DNA of 64,000 nt from Siphonodentalium dalli (GCA_032622095.1 CP136067.1:121491030-121555029); one strand, 5' to 3'. Positions 32,276 through 43,500 are shown, counted from the stretch's first letter. The notes: generated by a model not told the origin, from the sequence alone. Program-made: numbers and translations.

Positions 32276-34758
32276 TAATATATCTTTCATCCGTCGAAAT
32301 CTGGTACATTAATTTTGACATACATCAGCATACATACACCCCTAAATGGTAGTTAGTGCTGGTTAGTATGTTTTAAATAGCCTAGTGTGTCATGTGGTTG
32401 ATATTAACAGATTACATGAGCACAAAAACAGTGATTTTAAGTGGAGGAAAAAATTAGCATTTTTGGCCATTTACGCATTTTTTTCCGGGGTCCAAATGAC
32501 CCACCCACCCCCGCCCTATATATGGAATTTTTTGTGCGCGACCCCCCCCCCCCCCCATGGGTGGGGGTGGGCATTAAATTTGATAAAAAATTGTTTAGTC
32601 GCGGATTAGCACCAAACTTACAAACAATCAAACAATAATCTCCATGATATCAGGAGTCTAATTGTGTTGTTTACAGATGTCAAAAGTGGGGGCCATTCGA
32701 GTCAGGGGGTGCCTAGAGGGTGAGAGGGACACACGCATTGATAAACAATATGTTTAGCGCCGATTTCCACCTGCATGATTGATACATATTCTTCTCCGTG
32801 ATACGAATAATCTAATCGTGTGGTTTAAATGCGCCAAATTGGTGCCTTTTGGGTGGAAAGATATGCAATGGTGGCCCTAAATTTGATAAGAATTTGTATA
32901 CTCGCCAATTTTCATAAATTGTATATATATTCATCTCTATAATGAGTCTAAGTGTGTGGTTTAATGATGTCAAAATTGGCGCCGGCTTGAGTCCGAAATA
33001 GGGACGGGAGGGTCACCAAAAACTTATAAAAATATGTTTAGTGTCAATTACCATCAAACTCATACACGTTCTTCTCAAATGATACAACGAATCAAATATT
33101 TGCGAATATATGGCTGTTTTCTATATATAACTGTAAGGGTACAATCGAGATGGCACCAAGGCGGTTGTAACACGGGTAACTTCTTACGAGTAAGATAATA
33201 ATGCGGGTTTAAAATGGTTCTAAAGTGACGTTGTTGGTGTCAAGAAATAGCATAGATTTCGACCAAATTGATATATTATTCTTCTCCACGGTAAGAGGAA
33301 TATAAACGTGTGATTTAAAGATCCGAAATTGGTGCCGTTTGGGTGAGATGGGGGGGGGGGGGGGTAATAACTATGATAAGAATTTGTTTAATTGCCGATT
33401 ACCACCAAACTTATATAAAATCATCTCCATTATGTAATGCATTTATGAGTCTAATAGTCGTGGTTTAAATGTGACAAAAGTGATGTGGTTCAAGTCATAC
33501 ATGAGGGGAGTTGCACCAAACTTGATACAAATATAATTAGCACTGATTCTACCAAATTCATGCACATTCTTCTCTAATGATATGATGCATTAAATCACAT
33601 TTTGGGTCGTTTGGGTCATGGATGGCGAGAGGAGATTCACTAGCATTTATAAGATTGTTCAATTCGCCGATATCCAACAAAGTTATATATAGTCATCTCC
33701 CAGGCCATCTCCATGTCGTTCACAATCTCGACAAATGGTGACCGAATTAAGTCACTTGAACAATTATATATCTTCTCAACTGTCATGTTTATATGGGGAT
33801 GGAAATCAGGGCATTCCGATAATGTTCTAGCAACACAGATACATAGAAGAAAGCATTAAAAGTATATTTATATCAATATATTTAAGAGATACATATATTA
33901 TTCAAACTGAGGGACCTTGAATCGTCAGAGGATTGCATATTAGAATGACTCATGTATATATTATAACACGATTGAGTCTGTCCCATTCAATATAGTTCCA
34001 CACAAAAAGTTACAATTGCCAAGAGATATGGAAATGTAGAGCAGGCCTGTTCAAAAATAGTGGTCACAGTGTGCAGTAAAATATGATTACTTCTGAGATA
34101 AAGGAAAACGCAGTCCGTAGCACATGACATTTCGGAATCATCCAATATTGACATCTGACAATGGTATATCTGCCCGATACAGAGGATTTCTTTCATTTTT
34201 TTTTAGAACAGACTCATCGCCTTACATAAACAACTCAAAATCTCGCTGTGTCGGGCACATGTAGCTGCTATACGTGCATAACATCAATTCTTTTAAACTG
34301 AAAATGATTAGCCAGTATATAGCATGCACCAGAACAGAGGAGCACCTGGACATATCTTTAAAACATCTGTATCTTCATGAAGATATGATAAACTAGATTG
34401 ATTGATTGATTGATACATCTCTATGTAAAACACAATTGTCGTCTTTTATTTTTTCGAACTAATATGTTTATGATATTCATGTTTCATGCTATAATGTCTG
34501 AAGTATACGCAATTGTAAATAAATAAATACTTCTTTATTGGTGGGACGGATTAAACGCGATAAACAAAATGATAATTGTTCCTACCTGACAAGGTGAGCC
34601 ACTACTTATAAGAATAATGTTTTTTGATGCCATTTGGATATACAATTTATGAGAATACGTGTAGCACTTTGAGAGCAATGGTATTCCCTATTCCCACCAA
34701 ATATCCACAGAGGCTTTCACATCACTTTAACCTGGGCAACGCCGGGTAACCCTGCTAG
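32276..34758 (+). mobile_element. Helitron-like element, plus strand, mirror of its neighbour
   Basis: The 3' end is ttaacctgggcaacgccggg, taaccctg, CTAG (34755-34758), then T. The segment 33700-34750 is a diverged inverted copy of 29470-30450 (for example ggttgcatatt / atatgcaatcctctgacgg; tcaaaatctcgctgtg / agcgagattttgagttg). The upstream blocks 32580-33600 repeat the array in + orientation. A 5'-like segment lies near 33100 (atatttgcgaatatatgg). The exact 5' border is unclear. Confidence 0.6.
32440..32565 (-). repeat. G-run repeat V, reverse (copy V4)
   Basis: On the minus strand: G run, gtcgcgcacaaaaaattcc, atatatagggcgggggtggg, ggaccccgg. Matches V3 (gtcgcgaaaaaaattaca, tatatagggcg). 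It sits at the same position relative to array blocks as V3, so V may be part of the Helitron-like family. Confidence 0.55.
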
Positions 34759-34998
34759 TATATCATATATACGACCCATGAATTACGAAGGAAATCACGA
34801 GGAAATGTATAAATCACAATAGTTTAGGATAGTATAGTCATATAAATTAGCGCCCTGTGTCAACAGCTCCTCTGGAAAATTAAATCTGTGAAAGATAATC
34901 ATCGCCTGCGTAGAAGTTTCATTACCACTGCTTATATCGATTAACACAGTCACGGCATCCCCCCGCTTCCGATCCGGTGAGGGGATAAGATTTCGAAC

Positions 34999-35104
34999 TA
35001 CAGTAATGCTCTAAATAATCGACTCCTTGACCACAGCAGAATTATGGGTAACTTTTCAGGATTTAGTCGATACTATGGCTTGTTGCCATTCATTGGAAAG
35101 CTCT
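34999..35104 (+). mobile_element. Family H element, longer form (copy H2)
   Basis: TACAGTAATGCTCTAAATAA and tcgactccttgaccacagcag, then attatgggtaacttttcagg and ggcttgttgccattcat. Collinear with H1. Confidence 0.65.
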
Positions 35105-35714
35105 CTACTGTTTAATGTTTTATCAGGTATGAAATTTCCAACTATTGAACATTTTGACCAAAGATGGGGGTCGTGAGACACCAACCCACCCTGTCGCCAC
35201 GTCCCTGTGTGAACGAATACGCTTAGCCCGTTCTATACTTTCGAACTTATTTAACCTCGGTGTCGACTCTCAACTTTTGGAACTTGTTTCGCCTCGGTGT
35301 CGAATTACTCATTATGAATAGTGTGCTATTTATCAATTGCCCAATCGGTGAAACGAAATGGTAATCATATTGGGACATACAGTTTCGCCATGTGTAATAT
35401 ATTCAGTGAATCTTGTTAAAAATTGATACAGCATAATTACACCACTATAAATACCTTTTTGTCAGGCGCAATGACCATTTTTTTCTGTATCAAGTATAGC
35501 TACTCCAGTATGTGTAATTATAGTCATATTTCAAAAGCATATGATCTTTGAGACATTTCGAAATAACGAATAATGTACATTGTGTCCATCGTTGAAAGAT
35601 GCAGTTTTCAAAATTGACGGACATCTTTCGACTGCATGGGGTCGATTTATTGCATATACGTCGAAGTCATGCAGTAATAACTCCAAAGAATATCGAACTT
35701 ATCCTGTCATAATA
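35105..35714. other. T fragment (about 35130-35210), then unrecognised sequence
   Basis: gaaatttccaactattgaac and caccctgtcgccacgtccctg mark a T end. The rest shows no frame or repeat I recognise. Confidence 0.4.
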
Positions 35715-35995
35715 CGCCATGTCACTAACTAGCGGTCATATTAGATTCACAAGACCACATGGCTTTAGTGTTGCAGGTCAAAGTTATAGAGTAGCATTCC
35801 ATATATGGAATTCATAAATTATTATTATTAAATAATAAAATAAAAAATTAAATAATCATAAATTATTATTATTAAACTTTGACATGTAGCATGCACTAAA
35901 ACCACGGAACCGGGGCTGAATGAATCTCTGAAACTACGGATCGGAGCTGGATGAATCCAATACGGCCGCTACTCAGTGGCCTCGCTTAACCCTTT
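35715..35995. mobile_element. Family G fold-back (copy G1)
   Basis: Left: gtcactaactagcggtcata, ggctttagtgttgcaggtc, gagtagcattccatatatgg. Right: actaaaaccacggaaccgg, ggatgaatccaatacggccgc, cagtggcctcg. The ends are inverted. Here the centre is filled by an AT-rich run (attattattaaataataaaa), whereas G2 has a compact loop. Confidence 0.7.
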
Positions 35996-36385
35996 ACCCA
36001 ACAAAACGGCCCTGTGCCAATGCATTCTCTTATATATGCGAGTCGACCATAGGTCGCCTCGCATATATAAGAGAATGCATTGGCTTAATACATTAAAAAT
36101 TATAAAATTGTTAAAGAATGTAAGAAAAAATGGTAAAAAGTGTTAAAAACAGATTTTTTTTAGGCCAATGCATTCTCTTATATATGCGAGGCGACCTATG
36201 GTCGACTCGCATATATAAGAGAATGCATTGGCACAGGGCATAACTGTAACTATCACAATGTGGTCAAGGAGCCGGTTCCAATGATATCCATATTTGTATG
36301 GTTCTATTGAGACAGACCGAAGATATTTTAGGCTGTTGAAGCTTTATTTGGCCGGTTTTGGCCGGTTTGTTGGGTAAAGGGTTAA
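35996..36385. mobile_element. Family E, CCCTTTACCCAAC shell, inverted relative to E3 (copy E4)
   Basis: TTAACCCTTTACCCAACAAA to TTTGTTGGGTAAAGGGTTAA with TTAA borders. Hairpins at 36016-36084 and 36164-36232 have mutually inverted centres. The unequal shell arms show it lies opposite to E3: here the long arm (gtcaaggagccggttccaat...) is on the right. The spacer is longer than in E3. It sits exactly at the end of G1. Confidence 0.9.
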
Positions 36386-36639
36386 CTTATTTTACCATAG
36401 ATAGATTAACGTGGCGATACATGTACATCGTAATTATGTCCTTTCCAGTGTTAACATACAAGTGATCTTATATATGTCAGAAAAGGTCTATGGAAATATA
36501 CGTACTCTAATACTCTGAGTTTGAGAATCCTCGGGGCCAGGTTTTCATGGTCGTTATTTTTCTGTGATATCGGTTGTGATTGGTTGAGTTTGATTAACCC
36601 CATCTAAACTAAATGGATCATCTCATTCAGTTATAACAG

Positions 36640-36830
36640 TATAGATTAGAACACTATATTATTCATTTGGAGGGGTGTTCAGGTAATAACAGCAGACGTC
36701 ATGCAGACAGAAAAAACATATAATGCAATTCATTTTCACTGGTGGGAAATGTTCAGATAATAAATTCAACAAACGACCTATGATTGAACTTATTATCTGA
36801 ACTACTCATTAATGAGCGTTTATCCAAGTA
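36640..36830. repeat. Family W copy
   Basis: ggaggggtgttcaggtaata, gcagacagaaaaaacatata, gggaaatgttcagataataa, and its inverse gaacttattatctgaac. Parallels 42540-42690, 43915-44060 and 50830-51000. Inverted pieces suggest a fold-back, but the ends are unclear. Confidence 0.5.
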
Positions 36831-37371
36831 ATGCATTATTGGGGACGGCATAACCATCAGGCTTCACGCTGCCCCACCAAAAGAAGGATATACATAAATC
36901 ATAGAATTTTTCAAATTAAATAAACACATGTAGAATTTTTACATTTGTTTCTAAAAGAAGTAACATAATATTCATACTTCGCTCAGTTAATAATAACATA
37001 TATGTATACTATAAATTTTTAATGGTCACCCATGATTTATTGATGCATGTTCTCAATGAGATGAAATTGAATCGAATTGGAGATGGATATCCTAGATGTT
37101 TAAATCGACTTAAAATGACTTTGTTGTATCCCGCGATGATAACTCCATCTATAGTTGTTCTTGGACACCATCGTCTTGGTGTGTCTTAATTTGCTGAACA
37201 TACGAATCGGGATTATGGTCAAAAGATTTTGCCTCAGGTTTTGGTAATTTGCATGCGTTTCTCAAAAATGGTTTCCGATGTAATTCAATTTGAAACAATC
37301 CAACTGACGAATTATGCCAGGCATACTTACTACTCTGTCCGTGTGTTTTTTTACACACTGTAATCAAGCTT
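36831..37371. other. No gene recognised
   Basis: A 72-codon minus-strand frame (37149-37367) has no known domain. AT-rich otherwise. Confidence 0.4.
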
Positions 37372-37898
37372 ACCTTTCAATAGATCATGCCATGAATCTC
37401 TACTCTACTAACGCCCGTACATATAGAGATCATATTCCACCAGTATAAAACCTGGGAACTTTTTGAGTTTTGACAGGGAACCTTATAAAGTCGAACAAAT
37501 AACGTGGAGAATATATTTCTTAGTTATTATATGTTCCTTAATAATGTACTTCACTGCAGGTGAGGGTTCCAACTCTATTGCTTGCTTTTCTGTGACTTTT
37601 GTGAGCCGATATCGCAATAAATATTCAAATATTTACCCATGAGAAATTCCAGCATAATTGTACGCGACGCAAAGCAAGTTACTTAAATCGTGAAATGTCG
37701 TTTTGGGACATTCACATACAGCGAAATACATTATTAATGAACATATAATAACTAAGAAATATATTCTCCACGTTATTTGTTCGATTTTATAAGGTTCCCT
37801 GTCAATACTTCAAAAAGTTCCCAGGTTTTGTACTGTGGAATATGATTTCCAGGGGCATTGGCCAGAGTAAAGATTCATGGCAATATCTAACCTTTCAC
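37372..37898. mobile_element. Family F long-arm fold-back with 9-bp flanking duplication (copy F3)
   Basis: The element 37381-37889 starts TAGATCATGCCATGAATCTC and ends attcatggcaatatcta. Its two arms are inverted over about 200 bp (tattccaccagtataaaacc / ggttttgtactgtggaata; gggaaccttataaagtcg / cgattttataaggttccc). It is flanked by acctttcaa (37372-37380) and acctttcac (37890-37898), 8 of 9 bases alike. Long arms with 9-bp duplications are the hallmark of Mutator-like elements. No transposase. Confidence 0.8.
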
Positions 37899-38732
37899 AA
37901 AGTTTGCTGAGAGTGCACACATGTAGGTACCAATCAGTCATCCCTATAATATAGACACATTATTGTCAAAGTCGGCAATAAAGGACCAACTAATGTCTGC
38001 AAACATGAGCGGACCCGAAACTCATTTGATGCAGATCAAACGCAACAGCGTTTTTAACACCATAAAACATTCTGTTAAAATCTGTTATGTCCGGAAGTGA
38101 GGGTACGTTTCTTTGACCTATAACGAGGCGACGACCAACCCTGGTCTGTTGTACATGTCATGGACCTCTTTTTGTGATGGATGTGCAAGTCTCATAATGG
38201 GATATAAAGTGATGTCGTTCAATTATTTGGTCGTGGATAGCAGTCCTGTCTGTCGGAAACTTCTTTCCCTTTAACGAGGTTGCATGGTTAGTACACGAAT
38301 AACAGGGGCGTTGTGACAGGGGAGGGGAAATATCAGAAGAGTATATGTGCAACTTTAAGAGAAATGTTTAAGACTAGTAAGTTGGAAGGATGTTTCAAGG
38401 ATTATAAACTTTTCAATAGAGTGAGCTAACGGTGAGGCTAGTAGGTGTAAACTTATTTATTCGTCTGAAATATTACACGAATTTACAATGTTTGTGATAA
38501 ATGTGATAGACCCCTGAGAGGAAATAAGAGAATTTGGCTTATATGGATCCATCTCCCCAGTAAGGATATTTAGTGCATACTGGGCAGGGGCGAGGCGACA
38601 AAGAGGGGGTGTCTCACGCCCCATACTCAGGTAGAAAATATCAATGTCTGAAATGGTCATGCCTGCATCAACGGCAGTTGGAAATGTCAAATATAAAAAA
38701 AATAGGGCAAGTAATTAATTCATCTTCCACAA
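37899..38732. other. No gene recognised
   Basis: Small frames at 38158-38352 and 38457-38690 (minus) show no domain. No repeat match noted. Confidence 0.4.
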
Positions 38733-39080
38733 TTAAAGGCCCACTTAATTTTCGAACCACCAGATCAGATTATAATTTATATAAAAATATATGCCATATT
38801 ATATACCATTTGAAAGAGGAAGCTCCAAAACATTGTATTTTAAATTTATTCGATGTAATAAACTGAACAAGTTGTTTTTGTTGAGACACCGACGTCTGTT
38901 CTGTGCTGAAGTTTATACACAAAGTCTATTATTTTCAATGGAAGGGGAATAACTCTATATATTTAGATATAGAGTTATTCCTCTTCCATTGAAAATAAAC
39001 TGTTGCATTCTGGGAGCCATAACGGGGGAAATGATTTTATGATTTCAGTTATTTTCTATTACTCTATATATATATGGGCA
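38733..39080 (+). mobile_element. Family D MITE, truncated (copy D3), with an internal palindrome
   Basis: Starts TTAAAGGCCCACTTAATTTT, then catttgaaagaggaagctcc and tgaaaataaactgttgcatt. At 38929-38998 a 32-bp arm (ttattttcaatggaagggga...) is followed 6 bp later by its inverse, creating a hairpin absent from D1, D2 and D4. The copy ends where A6 begins near 39085, at a shared 'gggcacctcaa' edge. Confidence 0.75.
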
Positions 39081-39084
39081 CCTC

Positions 39085-39477
39085 AACATTGTAGAAATGC
39101 CGCTTCAGTTATCAGAATCGATTAATTGCACAAAAGTAATGCTAACCACTGTCAACTATAGATAAAATTGCCCGAAACGTGTTATTTATCAACATGTTGT
39201 TCGACGAAATTTGGCCTTATTATCAACACAAAGCCTCTTGATTTTAGAGTTATCATCTTCATCCGCAATTTGGTCCGAGACCGTCGGCTCGTCGACTTTT
39301 TTTTTTACTGGGCCACTAATAAGTCTCGATGGTGAAAATTAAAGATTTACGAAATCAATATCTAATAACTCTGAGCTTTGATATAGGTGGGTTCCTCGAC
39401 TCGAATCAAATATCTTTTACCCCTGAAACCAAAAGAATGGTAATTGAAGGGCGCTTAATTGGATTATGCGTCTTTAA
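39085..39477 (-). mobile_element. Family A MITE, reverse (copy A6)
   Basis: gaaatgccgcttcagttatc, tggtccgagaccgtcggctc, gtgggttcctcgactcgaat, ggattatgcgtctTTAA. The left terminus is missing at the D3 junction. Confidence 0.8.
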
Positions 39478-39499
39478 GGTATGAACCGCGTGCCCTAAT

Positions 39500-39880
39500 T
39501 TAAAATCATATTATGCTCTTGTTCTGGTGCGTGAAACTGATAAGTTTGTATTCATGCTCTATGCCAACTGGAGGAATGTAGCATTCTACTGCATGACATC
39601 GTCGAAAAGCTCAAGCAAATCGACAGCACCACTCAATAGAAAACAACGTCTGAACTACGCTCAATTATACATATTTATTTCTCGATTCGGGACGCAACTA
39701 TCGGTGATAAACTAACGAAAACGTGTACGCCATCGAGTCATTACAATTAATTAATATATAAGAATGACGTTGTGTATTGCTAATTTTGATATAATATTTG
39801 TAAAAAATAACTACTTTAAGCAAGATTATTCGCCATCTCTATTTGGTCACCCTATACCGGTGTGTTTCACATCACTTTAA
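39500..39880 (-). mobile_element. Family B MITE, reverse (copy B3)
   Basis: Runs from TTAAAATCATATTATG to gtgtgtttcacatcactTTAA. Landmarks: actgataagtttgtattca, gtagcattctactgcatg, cgattcgggacgcaactatc. TTAA borders at both ends. Confidence 0.8.
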
Positions 39881-39957
39881 GAGAAATGTTGTCGAGCTAT
39901 AATATAGGTTAAAAGGAATACACAGTTTACTTTCATATCTGAACATTATGTGCTACT

Positions 39958-40308
39958 TTAACCCTAAGGATCATGATGTGAACTGCTCGGGTGCCACCAC
40001 TAAAGATCCTGTGCCAGCTTATTCTCTTATATATGCGAGTATCTCATTCTCTTATATATATGCGAGCATCTCATTCTCTTATATATGCGAGTATCTCATT
40101 CTCTTATATATGCGGGTATCTCATAGGGGGCCTCGCATATATACGATACTGCACTGGCTTACAAGGTCAAGGTAAATATTGTTAGGACAATGTATTCTCT
40201 TATATATATGCGAGGCTCCCTATATATGGGAGACTCGCATATATAAGAGAATGCATTGGCAGAGGGTTTTCGGAAAATTTCACGAAGCTCCAGTTATGAA
40301 ATGGTTAA
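39958..40308. mobile_element. Family E, CCCTTTCATG shell, hairpin arm repeated (copy E5)
   Basis: TTAACCCTAAGG at the left and tatgaaatggTTAA at the right. The phrase attctcttatatatgcgagt is repeated four times in the first hairpin (about 40019-40112), so that arm has expanded while its partner has not. A second, normal hairpin occupies about 40188-40260 with centre gaggctccc...gggagactc. The two overlapping frames here are repeat. Confidence 0.75.
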
Positions 40309-40992
40309 AAGAAATGTTATCGCTGTATACAGTGCATCGAAAGAAACATCCATGGTAATGTAGACTTTTCTATATGCAGAATGCACTCTTAGGTTTCGCC
40401 GATCATCATCATTAACGTCAACACAAAGGAGTTGCCTTTGAGCTATAATGTGATGTCTTCTAGATTATTGTCGTCACATCCATGTTCAATATCGTGTAGC
40501 GCCGAGCGAAATTGTGCCCGAGAGGCAAGAGTCACACTTATGCACATAACGCTCATACTTATTTGACGCGTTCTTGTTGTCCCGGGTCCGGATCCGTACT
40601 TTCAAAAAGCCGATATCGGAGTGGGATCCGATTGAATGCCTGGAACGGACGCGGAACTTCAATGATTCCTACAGAATGTGCCCTCCGGGGTATCTGTTTG
40701 ATGCTATGTGGTTTATGTCAACACGGGTGCGGAAATGATGGACAAGTTCTTCGCATATATGACGTATTTTCTGGGTCTTCGAGACCTACTTGAAATTTGT
40801 GTACTTATTTCCAGAACAATAATTGTAACATGTGAGACGATCGGAATAGTCTCATCGATAATGCTGTAATTATGACTATCCCAGTACACATATCACATGC
40901 ATTCATAGCCAAGGGGTCCCTATGACTCTTTGGTAAAGTGCATTAGGATTAAGCCAATATATAAGCCGTGAATTCAGCGATGACGAAGTTGG
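40309..40992. other. No gene recognised
   Basis: A 93-codon + strand frame (40512-40793) in a slightly GC-richer patch has no domain I recognise. Confidence 0.4.
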
Positions 40993-41260
40993 TGCTAATA
41001 CACCCTGTCACTAACTCGCGGCCATATTTGATCCACCAGGTCCGGTTCCGTGGTTTTAGCGCTACATGTCAATGTTTTGGAGTAGCATTCCATATATGGA
41101 AGTCATTTATAATTCAAAAGCTCCATATATGGAAATGCTACTACAAAACGTTGACCAGTAGCAAAAAAACACGGAACCGGGGCTGGAAGAATCTCTGAAA
41201 CGACGGAACGGAGCTGGATGAATGCAATACGGCCGCGACACAGTGACCTCGCTTATCCCC
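40993..41260. mobile_element. Family G fold-back, well-preserved hairpin (copy G2)
   Basis: gtcactaactcgcggccata, tccggttccgtggttttagc, gtagcattccatatatgga, then the inverse tccatatatggaaatgctac, cacggaaccgg, tacggccgcgacacagtgac. The near-palindrome extends over most of the element. Confidence 0.8.
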
Positions 41261-41584
41261 ATAATGTCGGTGGGCTTTAAAAGGTCGTATCTCAGGAAAA
41301 TCAAATTATTCAGGAGACACAAAACACTATTTATATATCTTGAACTAGAATTGGTATCTGCCAATAACTTTACACAATGACACTTTTTATTACATATCTA
41401 TCAACGTAATTCGCATGATCGCACGAGTTTCCAGGCGTGTGATAATTCTTAGAATCGCACTATAGTGCAATCTGTCGACGGAACTATTTCATTCAGTGTT
41501 AAAACTCAATTAAATTCACATTTTCTGTACTGGAGATGTACGACTGTGAGTCAACTTACTATGATACGGAGATATGTAATAAAA
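41261..41584. other. No gene recognised
   Basis: Contains the start of a 118-codon frame (41465-41821) that runs through the J hairpin and is therefore unlikely to be a gene. Confidence 0.4.
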
Positions 41585-41748
41585 ATAGAACCGCATGAGT
41601 GTCTGGATTTTGACGAATTATCGCACTCAATTTGTTGGCGGAACGCGATACCTCTCGTGTGGTACTGCGTCCCGCACTCGAGGTATCGCTCCGCCAACAA
41701 ATCTCGTGCGATAATTTCGTCAAAATCCAGACACTCATGCGGTTCTAT
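41585..41748. mobile_element. Fold-back J, ~70-bp near-perfect arms
   Basis: Left arm tagaaccgcatgagtgtctg...gattttgacgaattatcgca; the right arm is its inverse ending cagacactcatgcggttcta. The arms differ by small changes only, and the loop is gtgtggtactgcg. GC content is higher than the flanks. No second copy in the window. Confidence 0.85.
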
Positions 41749-42310
41749 CTACATATATCACAGTTGTTATACAATATATACTTTCATATTCAATTATCTT
41801 CTAGTTAATGAGAAAACATGATTTGGTTGTATTATACGACACTCAAGTTTTCACGATAAAAATCGAAATCATGTCCTACGACAATTTAGTTTTGACGATT
41901 CCCGCGGCTTCGTTAGGATAGGATAGGATATTTTATTTAAATATACACATATTAATGCATAATACATTTGACAAATATTATGTTGTATATTCGAGGGGTG
42001 GCATAGTCAGGCTAGACTCTCTCACTCCGGACAAGGAGTATATATAGGCCCTTCGGTCATTCTTCTTCAAAGCAATCCCATCAGAATTATCCTATCAGGG
42101 ACTGTTTCGAAAATAAAAATAACGACATTTTAGAATTAACGAAATTTTTTCGCGGGAACCCAGATACGACATTTTAGAACCTCAACTTCCCAGATAAACA
42201 GCGAAAAAAAATGGCATATATATATATGAAATATTGACAAGTTTTATGAGGAAATTATGTCATCGAACCCGTAGATTCCGAAAATTCAATAACAAGTTTC
42301 GCGCCAAAAT
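41749..42310. other. Gene-free stretch with a short (GGATA)n run
   Basis: taggataggataggatattt at about 41915 is a pentanucleotide run. No gene seen. Confidence 0.45.
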
Positions 42311-42496
42311 GGTAGGCACGACCTTTTAGAAGCCCACCGACGTTATATCACAGACTGCGGCATGGTACGACCCTTTAGAAGCCCACCGACGATACGTCAC
42401 AGACTGCGGCATGGTACGACCTTTTAGAGGCCCACCGACGATATGTCACAGACTGCGGAATGGTACGACCCTTTAGAAGCCCACCGACGATACGTA
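42311..42496. repeat. 49-bp minisatellite, nearly four copies
   Basis: Units begin ggtacgaccctttagaagcc at 42364, 42413 and 42462, with an imperfect first copy at 42311. Each contains caccgacgatacgtcacaga and ctgcgg. The last unit breaks off after cgatacgt. Confidence 0.9.
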
Positions 42497-42539
42497 TAAT
42501 GGCGGATTGGGGGGGGGGACGAGTAGTTCCCTGAGGAAA

Positions 42540-42690
42540 TGTTCAGATAACAATATCAACAATAGGACGTTTTGTTGAAGTTATATATCTGAACATTACC
42601 CGCCAATTATTAGAAATCCTTCTGCACTCATATACGTTCATCTGTCAGTCATCATCTCACATTTCATGAACACCACTAGCGATGAAGAAT
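42540..42690. repeat. Family W copy
   Basis: gaggaaatgttcagataaca, its inverse ttatatatctgaacattac, and tcatgaacaccac. Same order as 43915-44060. Confidence 0.5.
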
Positions 42691-42799
42691 AGGCCATTCC
42701 AATATATACTAATAAACAATGGGAGAATCCATTCAGTAAAGAAATGGCTAAATCGTATTTTCTGTTGAGACGCATTCAATTCATTTATTTCTCATTTCC

Positions 42800-43070
42800 T
42801 TAAAGTGATGTGAAACACTGCGGTAGGGTGATCAAATAGAAATGGAGAATAATCTTGCTCAAAGTGTTTTTTTTTTTTTTTTACAAATATTATATCCAAA
42901 TTGGCAACACACATGTCATTCTTATATATTAATTAATTGCAGTGATTCTCGAAGGTGAAATCTTTTTCGCTAATTTATCGCAGATAGTTGCGTCCCAAAT
43001 CGAGAAGTAAATATTTACAATGTAGGGTAGTTCAGGCGATGTTTTCTATGGATTGACTCGTTTTCGTTTG
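42800..43070 (+). mobile_element. Family B MITE, 3'-truncated (copy B4)
   Basis: TTAAAGTGATGTGAAACACT, aacacacatgtcattcttat, cgtcccaaatcgagaagtaa. Stops shortly after gttttctatggattgac. A long T run replaces part of the body. Confidence 0.75.
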
Positions 43071-43500
43071 AAACACTATCGTGTAGGCTAGCTTATATAA
43101 CGCGATTTACTATATAATGCCATCGTCATTGTTTATAATTTTACACCAAAACAGTGCACTGTCACAACAATTGAGTTACTTAGATATTGACCAAACTGCT
43201 CATAAGGTACATGTGTATGTTGTCTATGAATCTCTTCTGGCAGAGTTCTGAATGAATCGACCTGCTTGCAGGCCGTTGTCCTGAGCATGTTTATAGTTGA
43301 ATCGATTTGTTTTCCCGGCGGGCATAAAGATGGCATCGAAAACGACCCAACACGATGTTAACACACAAGAGTATTCAAACGCCAACAATGCCCTTATGTT
43401 TGTGATGATTATAAGTTGGCTTATTGATAACTAAAGGAATATAATCGGGTCGATCAGTTCGAAGTCATTCGTTGTTTTATAACGCCATTGTCGCTAATTA
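43071..43500. other. No gene recognised
   Basis: A 67-codon minus-strand frame (43133-43336) has no recognisable domain. Confidence 0.4.

Noticed and set aside
29469-34758. LTR or Penelope-type retrotransposon
   Set aside because: Outer ends are inverted rather than direct, no reverse transcriptase is visible, and hairpin plus CTAG with A/T flanks fits Helitron ends better.
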